A stretch of DNA of 64,000 nucleotides from Lysobacteraceae bacterium NML95-0200 (GTDB lineage: Bacteria; Pseudomonadota; Gammaproteobacteria; Xanthomonadales; Xanthomonadaceae), in assembly GCA_002798255.1 (NCBI GenBank), contig NWQQ01000009.1, positions 22,679 to 86,678 of the forward strand, given 5' to 3'. Positions within the stretch are counted from its first letter, which is position 1. Each line of letters opens with the position of its first letter. The notes below the pieces were generated by a model. It was given only the letters and a program-made list of their open reading frames with translations, was not told where the DNA came from and did not search any database. Positions 9,880 to 19,358 of the stretch are shown here, piece after piece. The position numbers and the translations under genes were made by a program.

Positions 9880-11190
9880 TCAGTACATGGGGTCATCATC
9901 GGGTGCGGGCAAGAGGGCGCGAATGGCCTCGGCATCGGGCTCGGACAGCAGCCGCTGGGCATCGCTGCGCGGCAGGTCGATGTGCAGCAGCCAGCCTTGC
10001 TCGTCATGGCTTTCGGCACGCACTGCGCCCAAATCGTGCAGCCGTGAGCGCAGCCGTGCCGCATGACTTGGCAGGCGCAAGCTGGCGACCAGACGTTGCA
10101 GGCCAAAATGTGCGGCGATGCCTTCGCGCAGCGCGTCCAGCCCCAGCCCATCACGCGCAGAGACATAGGCGCGTGGCCGGGTGTCCTCGCCACGCTCAAA
10201 ACGCGGCTCGATGTTTTCCAGCCGGTCGATTTTGTTATAGACCAGCATCTGTGGCAGCTCGCCTGCGCCGATTTCTTCCAGCACCGCATCCACTTGCAGG
10301 ATGCGCTCCTCGCGCAGCGGGTCGGCCGCATCCACCACATGCAGCAGCAGGTCAGCCTCGCGGGCTTCGGAGAGCGTGGAGCGAAACGCGGCCACCAGCT
10401 CGTGCGGCAGGTCGCGCACAAAGCCTACGGTATCGGCCAGGAGCGCATGGCCGCCGGGCAGGTCGATGCGGCGCACGGTAGGGTCGAGCGTGGCAAACAA
10501 CTGGTCGGCGGCATAGGCCGTCGCCCCGGTCAGGGCATTGAACAGCGTCGATTTGCCGGCATTGGTATAGCCCACCAGGGCGATGCGCGGCAGCGCGCTG
10601 CGTACCCGGGCGCGACGCATTTGCGTGCGCTGGACTTCGACTTTTTCCAGCTTCTTCTGCAACTGGTCAACGCGCTTTTGCAAAAGCCGCCGGTCGGTTT
10701 CCAGCTGGGTTTCCCCAGGCCCGCGCAGGCCAATGGAGCCGCCGCGCTGGCGCTCAAGATGGGTCCAGCCCCGCACCAGGCGGGTTGCCAGATGCTTGAG
10801 CTGCGCCAGCTCCACCTGCAATTTGCCCTCGTGCGATTGCGCGCGCTGGGCAAAGATGTCGAGAATCAAGCCGGTGCGATCCACCACCCGGCGCGAGAGC
10901 GCTTTTTCCAGATTGCGCTCCTGCACCGGGCTTAGCGGGTGGTTGACCAGAATCAGGTCAGCCTCCAGCGCCTCGGCCATGGCGAGGATTTCTTCCAGCT
11001 TGCCGCTGCCAATCAGGGTGGCCGGATTGGGACGGTCGATGCGGGCAGTTACCACCTGCAATACCTTGGCGCCTGCCGAGCGCGCCAGCTCGGCAAATTC
11101 TTCCATCAGCTCATCTTCCGGTGTGCTGCCGGTATGGGGCTGAATCAGCAGTGCGTGCTCGCCTTTTTTGGACCGGTCAAACAATTCCAC
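9880..11190 (-). CDS. hflX: GTPase HflX, ribosome-associated
   Basis: A 436-residue GTPase that binds 50S subunits and splits stalled ribosomes. The N-terminal HflX domain carries the glycine-rich segment GGSIGLRGPGE, followed by a helical linker. The G domain has GYTNAGKST (G1), DTVGFVRDLP (G3) and NKIDRL (G4). The gene starts 26 nt after the hfq stop, and hflK follows by 78 nt. Confidence 0.96.
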   Translation of the reverse strand: MELFDRSKKGEHALLIQPHTGSTPEDELMEEFAELARSAGAKVLQVVTARIDRPNPATLIGSGKLEEILAMAEALEADLILVNHPLSPVQERNLEKALSRRVVDRTGLILDIFAQRAQSHEGKLQVELAQLKHLATRLVRGWTHLERQRGGSIGLRGPGETQLETDRRLLQKRVDQLQKKLEKVEVQRTQMRRARVRSALPRIALVGYTNAGKSTLFNALTGATAYAADQLFATLDPTVRRIDLPGGHALLADTVGFVRDLPHELVAAFRSTLSEAREADLLLHVVDAADPLREERILQVDAVLEEIGAGELPQMLVYNKIDRLENIEPRFERGEDTRPRAYVSARDGLGLDALREGIAAHFGLQRLVASLRLPSHAARLRSRLHDLGAVRAESHDEQGWLLHIDLPRSDAQRLLSEPDAEAIRALLPAPDDDPMY

Positions 11191-11216
11191 CGGTCAGCAT
11201 CCCGTATGCTTGCGCA

Positions 11217-11501
11217 TCAGTCCTCGTCACCCAGGTTGCGCTCGCCCTCATGCATGGCAGCCGCATGATGGACATAGGACGCCCCCGGCCCCACGCGCAC
11301 ATTGCGCGCCGGCACCACGGTGGAAATGGCGTGCTTGTACACCATTTGGCTGACGGTATTGCGCAGCAGCACCACGAACTGGTCAAAAGACTCGATAGTG
11401 CCCTGCAACTTGATGCCATTGACCAGATAAATGGATACCGGCACGCGCTCGCGGCGCAGGGCATTGAGAAAAGGGTCTTGCAAAGATTGGGCTTTGGACA
11501 C
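11217..11501 (-). CDS. hfq: RNA chaperone Hfq
   Basis: A 94-residue Sm-like protein that forms the hexamer pairing small RNAs with mRNAs. Sm1 ([20 protein letters not shown]) and Sm2 ([17 protein letters not shown]) are complete. The start is the GTG at 11501, which gives the canonical [11 protein letters not shown] and has a GAGGA ribosome-binding site five bases upstream. Earlier in-frame codons would add an unrelated extension. The C-terminal tail is short, acidic and histidine-containing. It lies between miaA and hflX as in most gammaproteobacteria. Confidence 0.96.
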   Translation of the reverse strand: MSKAQSLQDPFLNALRRERVPVSIYLVNGIKLQGTIESFDQFVVLLRNTVSQMVYKHAISTVVPARNVRVGPGASYVHHAAAMHEGERNLGDED

Positions 11502-11584
11502 GATGTTCCTCGTTGTTCTGATTATTTGTTGTGCTCTGCCTTGCGGCAGGGCAGCAAGTGTAACGCCTGGATGTGCAGAGGGCA

Positions 11585-12547
11585 TCATCGCCGCAACAAA
11601 AAATCCTCTACCGCTCCATCCAGTGCCTGTTGCTGGGATTGCGGGTCAAACCACAGTGCATCGTGCTGGCTGCGCAACCAGGTGAGCTGTCTTTTCGCCA
11701 GTTGCCGGGTGGCGAAAATGGCCTGGTTCCGGAAGCTGGCCGCATCACTATCACCCTGCAGATACGCCCAGGCTTGCCGATAACCGACCGCGCGAATCGC
11801 GGGCAAATCGCGCACTGCCGGGTGCTCGGCCAATTCCGGCAGTGCGCGCAAGGCGCGGACTTCCTCCAGGAAACCGGCCGCCAGCATCGCATCAAAACGC
11901 GCTTCAATGCGCGCATGCAAAACACTGCGTTCGGCCGGTGCCAGTACCAATTTCAGCACTCTGGCCGGGAAGCGCTGGCTGTGCCTGCCCTCGGCCTGCC
12001 AGCTTGAAATCGGCTTGCCGGTCAGTTGCCAGACCTCCAGCGCACGCTGGATACGCTGCGGGTCGCTGGCGTGGATACGCGCCGCGGCCAGCGGGTCAAC
12101 TTCGGCCAGCTCAGCGTGCAAGGCTGCCCAGCCCTCAGCCGCAGCGCGGGCAGCCAGTTTTGCGCGGATTGCCGCATCAGCCTCAGGCATCGCTGCCAGC
12201 CCGCGCAGCAGTGCCTGAAAATACAAACCTGTGCCGCCTGCCAGAATCGGCAGCTTGCCGCGCGCCAGAATGTCCTCTACCGCGCTGTGGGCATCAGCGG
12301 CAAAATCCGCTGCCGAATACGGCTGCCAGGGCTCGCGCAAGTCTAGGAGATGATGCCGTACCCACGCCTGCTCGGCAGCATCGGGCTTGGCTGAGCCAAT
12401 ATCCAGCCGCTTGTAAACCAGCGCCGAATCCACGCTGACAATCTCGCCGCCATAACGCTCGGCCAGTGCCAAAGCAGCCGCGGTCTTGCCCGAGGCCGTC
12501 GGCCCCATCAGCGCCAGCGCCAGTGGCCGGGTATCGGCCTTCATCAA
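11585..12547 (-). CDS. miaA: tRNA dimethylallyltransferase
   Basis: A 320-residue enzyme that adds the dimethylallyl group to N6 of A37 in tRNAs reading UNN codons. The P-loop GPTASGKT lies near the N-terminus, followed by the catalytic region [17 protein letters not shown] and the C-terminal signature [12 protein letters not shown]. Its start overlaps the putP stop by four bases (ATGA), and hfq follows 83 nt downstream, so putP, miaA and hfq may share transcripts. Confidence 0.96.
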   Translation of the reverse strand: MMKADTRPLALALMGPTASGKTAAALALAERYGGEIVSVDSALVYKRLDIGSAKPDAAEQAWVRHHLLDLREPWQPYSAADFAADAHSAVEDILARGKLPILAGGTGLYFQALLRGLAAMPEADAAIRAKLAARAAAEGWAALHAELAEVDPLAAARIHASDPQRIQRALEVWQLTGKPISSWQAEGRHSQRFPARVLKLVLAPAERSVLHARIEARFDAMLAAGFLEEVRALRALPELAEHPAVRDLPAIRAVGYRQAWAYLQGDSDAASFRNQAIFATRQLAKRQLTWLRSQHDALWFDPQSQQQALDGAVEDFLLRR

Positions 12548-14124
12548 TAACCGGCCTGCTGCAATTCGCTGCGAACTGCATCATGGCGTGCCGCAATTTC
12601 CGGCGGCGGCGCCTGGCTGACAAGGCTGGCAAGCACGGCGCCGATGCTGGCGATGATGAAGCCCGGCACGATTTCATACACCGGCCATAGCTCATGCAGC
12701 GCACCAAACAGCCCGCGTCCGATACCGGCAATGGCGCGTGCCAGCGGCGACATTTCGGCAAGCGCTGCCGCCTCCACCGGCTTGGCATTGGCCCAGAGAA
12801 TCACCACCAGGGCACCCAGCACGATGCCGGCCAAAGCACCCCAGGCGTTCATCCGCCGCCAGAACAGCGACAGCAATACCACCGGACCAAATGCCGCACC
12901 AAAGCCTGCCCAGGCATACCCCACCAGCCCCAATACACGGCTTTCCGGGTCGCGGGCGATGAAAATCGCCACCAGCGCAACCACTGCCACCATCGCCCGG
13001 CCAAACCAGACCAGCTCTTTTTGACCGGCATTGGGGCGGATGAAGCCGTGATAGAAATCCTCGGTCAGGGAGCTGGCACAGACCAGCAACTGCGCCGATA
13101 GCGTGCTCATCACCGCCGCCAGGATGGCGGAGAGCAAAATCCCGGCAATCCACGGGTTGAACAGCAAGTCGGAGAGCACGATGAAAACCCGCTCGGGGTT
13201 TTCCATGACGGCTCCGGCCTGCTGCGGATGGCTTGCGAAATAGCTGATGCCAAAAAAGCCGACCAGTACCGCGCCCCCCAGGCACAGCACCATCCAGGTC
13301 ATGCCGATGCGGCGCGCACTGGGGATAGTGGCCAAGCTTTCAGCCGCCATGAATCGCGCCAGGATATGCGGCTGGCCAAAATAGCCCAGCCCCCAAGCCG
13401 CGGCAGAAATCACCGCAATCACCCCGCCGCTGCCAAGCCAGGTGAGCTTTTCCGGGCTGGCGCTCTCGATGTGGGCAAGACTTGACGCCACCCCGCCCTG
13501 ACTCAGGATGACGATCACCGGGGTCAGAATCAGCGCAAAAATCATCAGCGTGGCCTGCACCGTATCCGTCCAGCTCACCGCCAAAAAGCCGCCAATCAAG
13601 GTATAGGCGATGGTCGCAGCCGCGCCCCACCACAGCGCATGTTCATACGACATGCCAAATACGCTTTCAAAAAGCCGCGCCCCGGCAACCACCCCGGCTG
13701 CGGCATACAGCGCAAAAAACACCAAAATCACCAGCGATGACACCACCCGCAACAACTTGCCGTTGCGCCCGAAACGGTGAGTGAAATAGTCCGGCAAGGT
13801 CAGCGCATTGCCGCTGCGCTCGGTATATACCCGCAACGGCCCTGCCACCAGCCGCCAATTGAGATAAGCACCGATGATGAGCCCGACCGCCATCCAGGCT
13901 TCGGACAGCCCGGTCAGGAAAATCGCCCCGGGCAAGCCCATCAGCAGCCAACCACTCATGTCCGAAGCGCCCGCCGCCATCGCCGTGACATAACCGCCCA
14001 GCGAGCGCCCACCGAGGATGTAATCGTCAAAATTGCGGGTACGCCACCAGGCAAAAAAGCCGATGGCAATCATCGCCAACAGATACAGGCCGAAAGTGAT
14101 AAGAAGCTGCGGGCTGGCAGTCAT
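12544..14124 (-). CDS. putP: Sodium/proline symporter (SSS family)
   Basis: A 526-residue polytopic inner-membrane protein with about 13 hydrophobic segments. It contains the SSS-family signature [23 protein letters not shown] and the Na-site serine region [17 protein letters not shown], which resemble PutP. It should import proline with Na+. I place the start at the ATG at 14124 (MTASPQLL), just before the first helix; an upstream extension to 14217 is not family-like. It overlaps miaA by four bases. An IS5-family element begins 113 bp upstream of its start. Confidence 0.9.
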   Translation of the reverse strand: MTASPQLLITFGLYLLAMIAIGFFAWWRTRNFDDYILGGRSLGGYVTAMAAGASDMSGWLLMGLPGAIFLTGLSEAWMAVGLIIGAYLNWRLVAGPLRVYTERSGNALTLPDYFTHRFGRNGKLLRVVSSLVILVFFALYAAAGVVAGARLFESVFGMSYEHALWWGAAATIAYTLIGGFLAVSWTDTVQATLMIFALILTPVIVILSQGGVASSLAHIESASPEKLTWLGSGGVIAVISAAAWGLGYFGQPHILARFMAAESLATIPSARRIGMTWMVLCLGGAVLVGFFGISYFASHPQQAGAVMENPERVFIVLSDLLFNPWIAGILLSAILAAVMSTLSAQLLVCASSLTEDFYHGFIRPNAGQKELVWFGRAMVAVVALVAIFIARDPESRVLGLVGYAWAGFGAAFGPVVLLSLFWRRMNAWGALAGIVLGALVVILWANAKPVEAAALAEMSPLARAIAGIGRGLFGALHELWPVYEIVPGFIIASIGAVLASLVSQAPPPEIAARHDAVRSELQQAGY

Positions 14125-14282
14125 GACAGGGAACCGTTTGCAAAGCGCGCAGCTTAACCTGTGATGAGCAAGGAGCGATAGCTGGTGAGGCTGCCCGCTT
14201 GCCCGGAAGGCAGCCACGCAAGCCCAACACGAGCCTCAGAGCCTGTTCAAAATCTTCGTGCTAATTTGGTTATGCTCTTTGC

Positions 14283-14636
14283 ATGAGAACGAAATACCCA
14301 AGCGACATCAGCCCAGAGCAATTTGAGCATGTGCGCCCTTTACTGGAGCGCGCGCGCAAAAGCACCCGCCCACGCACGGTTGATCTGTATGAGGTGTTCT
14401 GCGCAGTGCTGTACTTGCTGCGCACAGGTTGCCAATGGCGGACGCTGCCCAGCGACTTTCCCAAATGGCGCACTGTCCATTCGTATTTCCAGATTTGGAG
14501 CGAAGTGGATGATCAAGGGGTGAGCCTGCTGGAGCGGGCACTCAAAAAATCAGGTTGGCGTGGCCCGCGAGAGACAGAGGGCGCAACGCATGCAGCGCGC
14601 GCTTGTCGTGGACGCACAGAGCGTCAAGGGCAGTGA
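14283..14636 (+). CDS. IS5-family transposase, first frame (N-terminal part)
   Basis: 117 residues with the DUF4096-type N-terminal domain (YPSDISPEQFEHVRPLL and CQWRTLPSDFPKW). The functional product needs a shift into the frame of the second ORF. A run of six A (14544-14549) lies in the overlap and is the likely slippage site; the required change is +1 (or -2). Confidence 0.8.
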   Translation: MRTKYPSDISPEQFEHVRPLLERARKSTRPRTVDLYEVFCAVLYLLRTGCQWRTLPSDFPKWRTVHSYFQIWSEVDDQGVSLLERALKKSGWRGPRETEGATHAARACRGRTERQGQ

Positions 14637-15078
14637 CAGCGCCCGCCACAAGGGCTATGACGCAGGCAAGAAGGTTTCAGGCATCAAACGTCAGATCGCA
14701 GTCGATACCCAAGGCCTGCCCCACGCCATTGCTGTGACCACAGCCAATGTGACGGATCGCCAAGGCGCGCTACAGGCGCTCATGCGTTGTAGCCCCGCAC
14801 TCAAGCGCGTACAAAGTTTGCTGTGTGACAGTGGCTACGTGGGTAAACCTTTTGTACAGGGCGTGCAAACCATTTTGGGAGAGCGCGTCAACGTGCAGAT
14901 CGCCAAGCGCAGTCAGCTGCACACCTTCAAGGTGATGCCCAAGCGCTGGGTGGTGGAGCGCAGCTTTGCCTGGCTGGACAAGAACAGACGCTTGTGGAAG
15001 AACTGTGAGCGCCTGCTCAATACCAGCTTGCAGTTCATCCACTTGGCTTTCTTGGCGCTTGTCCTCAAAAGATTTTGA
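14560..15078 (+). CDS. IS5-family transposase, second frame (catalytic part)
   Basis: Carries the DDE core: the aspartate in VVDAQSVKGSDSARHKGYDAG, the second in LLCDSGYVG, and the glutamate region RWVVERSFAWLDKNRR. The 172 residues from the apparent start are probably expressed only as a fusion with the first frame. Both halves are intact, which fits a working element. Confidence 0.8.
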   Translation: MARERQRAQRMQRALVVDAQSVKGSDSARHKGYDAGKKVSGIKRQIAVDTQGLPHAIAVTTANVTDRQGALQALMRCSPALKRVQSLLCDSGYVGKPFVQGVQTILGERVNVQIAKRSQLHTFKVMPKRWVVERSFAWLDKNRRLWKNCERLLNTSLQFIHLAFLALVLKRF

Positions 15079-15096
15079 ACAGGCTCTGGGGACCCG

Positions 15097-15129
15097 AAAA
15101 AAGCCGCCTTGTGACCCAAGACGGCTTTT
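15097..15129 (-). terminator. Terminator of the DadA-type gene
   Basis: An interrupted stem (15100-15111 with 15117-15128, AAGCCGCCTTG against CAAGACGGCTT) is followed on the minus strand by a run of T (15097-15102). It lies just downstream of the minus-strand oxidoreductase and between it and the IS element. Confidence 0.75.
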
Positions 15130-15145
15130 GCGGCCGCCTGATTTT

Positions 15146-16402
15146 TCAGGCAAAGCGCGTCGGTGAGAATGGCGCCGGATTCACCGCCGGCTCGCGCCCG
15201 GTCATCATGTCGGCCAAAAGCTGCCCGGTGCCGGCGCTCATGCCGATCCCCATCATACCGTGACCTGCTGCCATCCAGCTGCGCGCACGCCCCGGAATCC
15301 GGCCAATCAATGGCATATCGTCCAGCGACATCGGCCGCCAGCCAAACCAGCGCTCGCGCACCCGCGGCCCCAGCGGTTGATGCAGGAACTCGGCAGCGCC
15401 ACGCTCAAGCGCAGCCAGACGTCGCTCGTTGAGCGTATCGTCATAGCCGGAAAATTCCATGGTGCTGCCCAACCGGTAGCCACTGCCCCAGGCGGTGACG
15501 CAGACCGAACAAGGCCGCAAAATCACCGGCGTGCTCGGCACCAGCGCCGGCGCATCATAGGTAATCGAATAACCTTTGCCAGGCTGGATGACTGAGCGCA
15601 GCCAGGGCGCTCCCACTGTCTCGCCCAGCAGCGCCGACCAGGCGCCTGCGGCCAAAACCATTTCGCCAGCACGCATCACGCCGCGCGAGGTATGCAATAC
15701 ACAGTGGTCATTTTCTTCCTGTACGCGCTGCAAGGCGCAATCGCCGATGATCTCCACCCCCTTCTCGCGCGCGACCCGTGCCAGCTCGTGCACATAGGCA
15801 TCCGGGCGCAGCATGGCATCCCCGGCAAAGCGGATCGCGCCGGCAAGACCGGGCTTGAAAGCCGGCTCACGGCGCTCGTATTCGGCACCATCCACAAGCT
15901 CCACGGAAATGTCCAGCTCGCGCAGCAGCGGGATTTCAAACTGCTCCTCCTCAAACACCTTGGCTTCGCGGAATACATAGTCCTGACCGCTTTCCTGAAA
16001 CTCGCAGGCCAGCTGGTAATGCGCAATCCAGTCCTGGATACGCTGCCTGGAATCGGCCAGCAAGGTGTATTTGCCCTGCGCACTGCGCCGCCAGTCACGC
16101 TCGTTGCAGCGCAATGCAAAACGCATCAGCCAACGCCACAGGCGCGGATCCATTTTCGGATGCACATACAGCGGCGCATCGGGTGTAAACATCCAGCGCA
16201 ATGCCGTCATGATGGTACCCGGCGCAGCCAACGGCGGCGCGTGGCTGGGCGTCAAGGTGCCGCAATTACCGTGCGAAGCGCCTGCCGCAACCCCCTTGGC
16301 ATCAATCACCTTCACACTGCGGCCGGCTTCGGCCAGCGCCAGTGCGGCGCACAGGCCAACCGCCCCTGCCCCCACCACCACGACATCACTATCTAGTCTC
16401 AT
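15146..16402 (-). CDS. FAD-dependent D-amino-acid dehydrogenase family protein (DadA-like)
   Basis: 418 residues of the DAO superfamily. The dinucleotide-binding motif VVVGAGAVGLCAALALAEAG opens the protein, and the C-terminal FAD signature GHGMMGIGMSAGTGQLLADM closes it. Proteins of this type oxidise D-amino acids (or hydroxyproline-type imino acids) and pass electrons to the respiratory chain. The substrate cannot be read from sequence, so I give no symbol. No alanine racemase or proline-catabolism gene is next to it. Confidence 0.82.
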   Translation of the reverse strand: MRLDSDVVVVGAGAVGLCAALALAEAGRSVKVIDAKGVAAGASHGNCGTLTPSHAPPLAAPGTIMTALRWMFTPDAPLYVHPKMDPRLWRWLMRFALRCNERDWRRSAQGKYTLLADSRQRIQDWIAHYQLACEFQESGQDYVFREAKVFEEEQFEIPLLRELDISVELVDGAEYERREPAFKPGLAGAIRFAGDAMLRPDAYVHELARVAREKGVEIIGDCALQRVQEENDHCVLHTSRGVMRAGEMVLAAGAWSALLGETVGAPWLRSVIQPGKGYSITYDAPALVPSTPVILRPCSVCVTAWGSGYRLGSTMEFSGYDDTLNERRLAALERGAAEFLHQPLGPRVRERWFGWRPMSLDDMPLIGRIPGRARSWMAAGHGMMGIGMSAGTGQLLADMMTGREPAVNPAPFSPTRFA

Positions 16403-16420
16403 GAACTTCTACCCGGTAAC

Positions 16421-16447
16421 AAAAACGGCCCGGCATGAACCGGGCCG
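16421..16447 (-). terminator. Terminator of slyD
   Basis: A perfect 8-bp stem (16426-16433 with 16440-16447, CGGCCCGG/CCGGGCCG) is followed on the minus strand by TTTTT (16421-16425). It lies 16 bp past the slyD stop and 19 bp before the next start. Confidence 0.85.
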
Positions 16448-16462
16448 CATTGATTCAATCCA

Positions 16463-16945
16463 TCAGTGCTGGTGACCACCGTCGCCGTGGACATGACCGT
16501 GCTCGATTTCTTCCTTGCTTGCTTCACGCACTTCAACGATTTCGATTTCAAACGACAAGTCCTTGCCCGCCATCGGATGGTTGAGGTCAATATCCACCGC
16601 AGTCATGCCAACCTTGACCACCGTCACCGCACGCGGGCCGAAATTGGTGTTCAACACCACCTGCATGCCCGGCTCCAGCTTGACGCCCTGGAAGTGCTTC
16701 TTCGGCACGCGCTGGGTCATGCCCTCACGGCGCTCGCCATACGCCTCGGCCGCGGGCACGTCCACGCTGAACTTTTCACCGGCCTCGCGGCCTTCCATGG
16801 CTTTTTCCAAGCCTGGAATGATATTGCCGTGACCAATCAGCACTGCCAGCGGCTCGCCCCGCTCATGCGAGTTTTCAACGGGTTCTTGCCCTTTTTCGGC
16901 AACGGAATAATGGAAACGAACAGCCCGGTCTTTTTCAATCTTCAT
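16463..16945 (-). CDS. slyD: FKBP-type peptidyl-prolyl isomerase SlyD
   Basis: A 160-residue cis-trans prolyl isomerase and chaperone. The FKBP half has GHGNIIPGLEKAMEG, the inserted chaperone flap is present (QGVKLEPGMQVVLN), and DLNHPMAGKDLSFEI completes the fold. The tail HGHVHGDGGHQH is histidine-rich, as in metal-binding SlyD proteins, which suggests nickel or similar binding. It has its own terminator and appears monocistronic. Confidence 0.93.
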   Translation of the reverse strand: MKIEKDRAVRFHYSVAEKGQEPVENSHERGEPLAVLIGHGNIIPGLEKAMEGREAGEKFSVDVPAAEAYGERREGMTQRVPKKHFQGVKLEPGMQVVLNTNFGPRAVTVVKVGMTAVDIDLNHPMAGKDLSFEIEIVEVREASKEEIEHGHVHGDGGHQH

Positions 16946-17025
16946 GAAGTACTCGCAATAAACACTTGAAATTCAAGGAGGGATAAGGTCAAACTTTGGC
17001 TGTCCTAGTTACAGGGAGCAGCCAA

Positions 17026-17604
17026 ATGTCCGGCCATTATCCAGACAGCATGCTTTTCACGCCAGCATGTTTGCAAAACAGCATCATCGCTGCACTGCTC
17101 TTTGCGCTCCCCAGCCTCGCCGCACAAGCCAGCGAGCTGGATAGCTGGCTTGCTGAAAAAAAACTTGTCCCTGCCCCACACAGCCCGGTTGAACATAACG
17201 CGCTGGCCAATTCCGTACTGATACGTGCACTAAGCCTGGTCGGCACCCCCTATGTATGGGGCGGCAACACCCCGGAAAGCGGCTTTGATTGCAGCGGCCT
17301 TGTGAACTATGTCTTCCGCGACATGCTGAACCTGCGCCTGCCGCGCACCTCGCGCGAACTCTCCGCGCTTGCAGCCCCGGCTGTGGCAGAAAGCGCCCTT
17401 GCCACCGGAGACCTGGTATTTTTTGCCCACAATGGCACGGTCAGCCACGTCGGCATCTATGTCGGTGATGGCCGTTTCATCCATGCACCACGCAGCGGCG
17501 GCACCGTGCGCATGGAGCGGCTGGATGGGCGCTATTGGCAAACCCGTTATGCTGGTGCGAGGCGGGTGCTGGACAGCTTATCCAGAGCGCCTGTCAGGCA
17601 TTGA
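17026..17604 (+). CDS. Secreted NlpC/P60 peptidoglycan endopeptidase, first of a pair
   Basis: 192 residues with an AGGGAG ribosome-binding site 8 bases before the ATG at 17026 and a signal peptide-like region ending near LAAQA. The NlpC/P60 domain has the catalytic cysteine in FDCSGLV, the histidine in SHVGIYVG and the third residue region in FIHAPRSG. It should cut gamma-D-Glu-diamino acid bonds in murein stems. The neighbouring gene encodes a second such enzyme with a longer linker. Confidence 0.88.
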   Translation: MSGHYPDSMLFTPACLQNSIIAALLFALPSLAAQASELDSWLAEKKLVPAPHSPVEHNALANSVLIRALSLVGTPYVWGGNTPESGFDCSGLVNYVFRDMLNLRLPRTSRELSALAAPAVAESALATGDLVFFAHNGTVSHVGIYVGDGRFIHAPRSGGTVRMERLDGRYWQTRYAGARRVLDSLSRAPVRH

Positions 17605-17754
17605 CTGACAAGCAAAACCGCCCAATATCTGACGCAGATCCAAAAATCGCGAAATCCATCACAAAAATTAACTTTTATTTAACACTTTTAAAACATCTCC
17701 TTTGGCCTTCCCCGGCAAAATCGCCGCTGGATTTAGCACAGTGAAGACCGCGTG

Positions 17755-18417
17755 ATGAAAGCAATCCTTCTCCACGGCCACTCCAGCACCCCCAATACAT
17801 TCCGCTGGTGCAGCCGCACATTGGCGTTTGCACTGCTTGTTCTGATCTCAGTGCCTGCATTTGCAACAAACACCACCGAGACTCACACTTCCCAGTCACC
17901 GTCACCAGCACCCAAAACCACAGCAGTAGCCGATGCCACATCGGCGCTCAATCCCAATCTCCTACTTGCAGCTGCTGCTTTGCCGCCGGCGCTGCCTGCA
18001 GTTTCCTCCATCCAGGCAAGCAATACACCGCAGGACAACCGGATTCAGCGCCTCCTGAAAAGCGCCTTGTCCCTGCTTGGCACCCCCTATCGCTGGGGTG
18101 GCACAACTACCGAAGGCTTTGATTGCAGTGGCCTGGTTGGCTACGTGTTCCGCAATACGCTCGGCATTGAGCTGCCACGTGTTTCACGCGACATGGCCAC
18201 CCGTGGCGAGCGCATTGCCCGCGACCAGATGGCTGAAGGTGACTTGGTATTCTTCAGCCGCACCGGCAAACGCATTGACCATGTGGGCATTTACCTTGGC
18301 AACGGTCAATTCGTACATTCTCCGCGAACCGGCCGCAATGTTTCGGTTTCCCGCCTGGATACCGGCTACTGGGCCGGCAAATTCATGCAGGCACGCCGCG
18401 TCGCTGCGGAAAATTGA
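17755..18417 (+). CDS. Secreted NlpC/P60 peptidoglycan endopeptidase, second of a pair
   Basis: 220 residues. A basic N-terminus and hydrophobic stretch (LAFALLVLISVPAFA) make a signal peptide. A Thr/Ser/Pro/Ala-rich linker of about 55 residues follows, then an NlpC/P60 domain with FDCSGLVGYVF, the histidine in DHVGIYLG and FVHSPRTG. A GTG directly before the ATG could also start it. The catalytic domain resembles that of the gene 150 bp upstream, so the two are likely paralogues. Confidence 0.88.
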   Translation: MKAILLHGHSSTPNTFRWCSRTLAFALLVLISVPAFATNTTETHTSQSPSPAPKTTAVADATSALNPNLLLAAAALPPALPAVSSIQASNTPQDNRIQRLLKSALSLLGTPYRWGGTTTEGFDCSGLVGYVFRNTLGIELPRVSRDMATRGERIARDQMAEGDLVFFSRTGKRIDHVGIYLGNGQFVHSPRTGRNVSVSRLDTGYWAGKFMQARRVAAEN

Positions 18418-18470
18418 CCCCTATATTGGCTATTGGCGACATGACCATCGCCAGATACCCGACCTGACTC

Positions 18471-18959
18471 ATGCCCTACACCCCAATTATCGGTACACTC
18501 GGCTATATCCTGTCTCCTGATGCCGGCAAGGTATTGATGGTGCATCGCAATGCCCGTGCCGATGACGAGCATCTGGGAAAATACAACGGTCTGGGCGGCA
18601 AGCTGGAAGCCGACGAAGATGTCATGAGCGGGATGATTCGCGAAATACGCGAAGAAGCCGGTATTGAATGTACCGCGTTGAGCCTGCGTGGCACCATCAG
18701 CTGGCCGGGTTTCGGCAAGCATGGTGAAGACTGGCTGGGCTTTGTATTCCTGATTACCGCGTTCGAAGGCGAACCCTATACGGAAAATCCCGAAGGCTCA
18801 CTCCAGTGGATTGACCTAAGTCGACTACACACTCTCCCGATGTGGGAAGGCGACCGCCATTTCCTGCCACTGGTATTTGATGATGACCCGCGCATTTTCC
18901 ACGGCGTCATGCCCTACCAGGATGGCAAGCCGCAAAGCTGGTCTTTCAGCCGCTTGTAA
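18471..18959 (+). CDS. Nudix hydrolase (MutT-like, 8-oxo-dGTP diphosphatase type)
   Basis: 162 residues with a complete Nudix box, GGKLEADEDVMSGMIREIRE followed by EAGI. The N-terminus (LGYILSPDAGKVLMVHRN) and WEGDRHFLPLVF near the end resemble MTH1/MutT-type enzymes that clean oxidised dGTP or similar nucleotides. The substrate is inferred. It starts 53 bp after the second NlpC/P60 gene. Confidence 0.85.
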   Translation: MPYTPIIGTLGYILSPDAGKVLMVHRNARADDEHLGKYNGLGGKLEADEDVMSGMIREIREEAGIECTALSLRGTISWPGFGKHGEDWLGFVFLITAFEGEPYTENPEGSLQWIDLSRLHTLPMWEGDRHFLPLVFDDDPRIFHGVMPYQDGKPQSWSFSRL

Positions 18960-19230
18960 GCTGTCTGGCTTCAGTAGCGTGTGCCGTTGCTCATGATAGC
19001 AAGGCTTCTTGCCCAGGCAGGCATATCTCCAATGATTGCCACTTCCGATAGAACACTGCATACATTTACTCATGACAGGCCTGCTCTTGGGCAGGTACAA
19101 TGCCTGCCTGTCATGCAGACTACAAAACGCCTAAAATTCATGCACATCTGGCATCAGATGCAATGAACAAGTTGGCGTTTTGACACCATAGGCTGCCCAC
19201 TGACTGCACTGTTTCACCCAAAACCCTTGT

Positions 19231-19307
<77 letters not shown>

Positions 19308-19313
19308 TCTATC

Positions 19314-19333
19314 GGCCGGTTTTCCGGCCTTTC
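19314..19333 (+). terminator. Terminator after tRNA-Arg
   Basis: A 6-bp GC stem (GGCCGG, 19314-19319, with CCGGCC, 19324-19329) and a TTTT loop, followed by TTTCG. It lies 6 bases behind the tRNA and ahead of the dehydrogenase ribosome-binding site. Confidence 0.6.
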
Positions 19334-19358
19334 GCGTACATACCTGGAGAAACTGCCC

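Larger units (their letters stand above)
14238..15087. mobile_element. IS5-family insertion sequence, two-frame transposase (IS427-like)
   Basis: An 850-bp element bounded by near-perfect terminal inverted repeats: AGAGCCTGTTCAAAATCTT at the left (from 14238) and its complement at the right (to 15087). It carries a DDE transposase in two overlapping frames on the plus strand. The flanking trinucleotides do not match clearly, so no target duplication is claimed. It sits between putP and the terminator of the DadA-type gene and interrupts neither. Confidence 0.85.

Noticed and set aside
15097..15129. Hairpin as a part of the IS at 14.2-15.1 kb
   Set aside because: It lies outside the inverted repeat and has its T run on the minus strand, so it belongs to the DadA-type gene.
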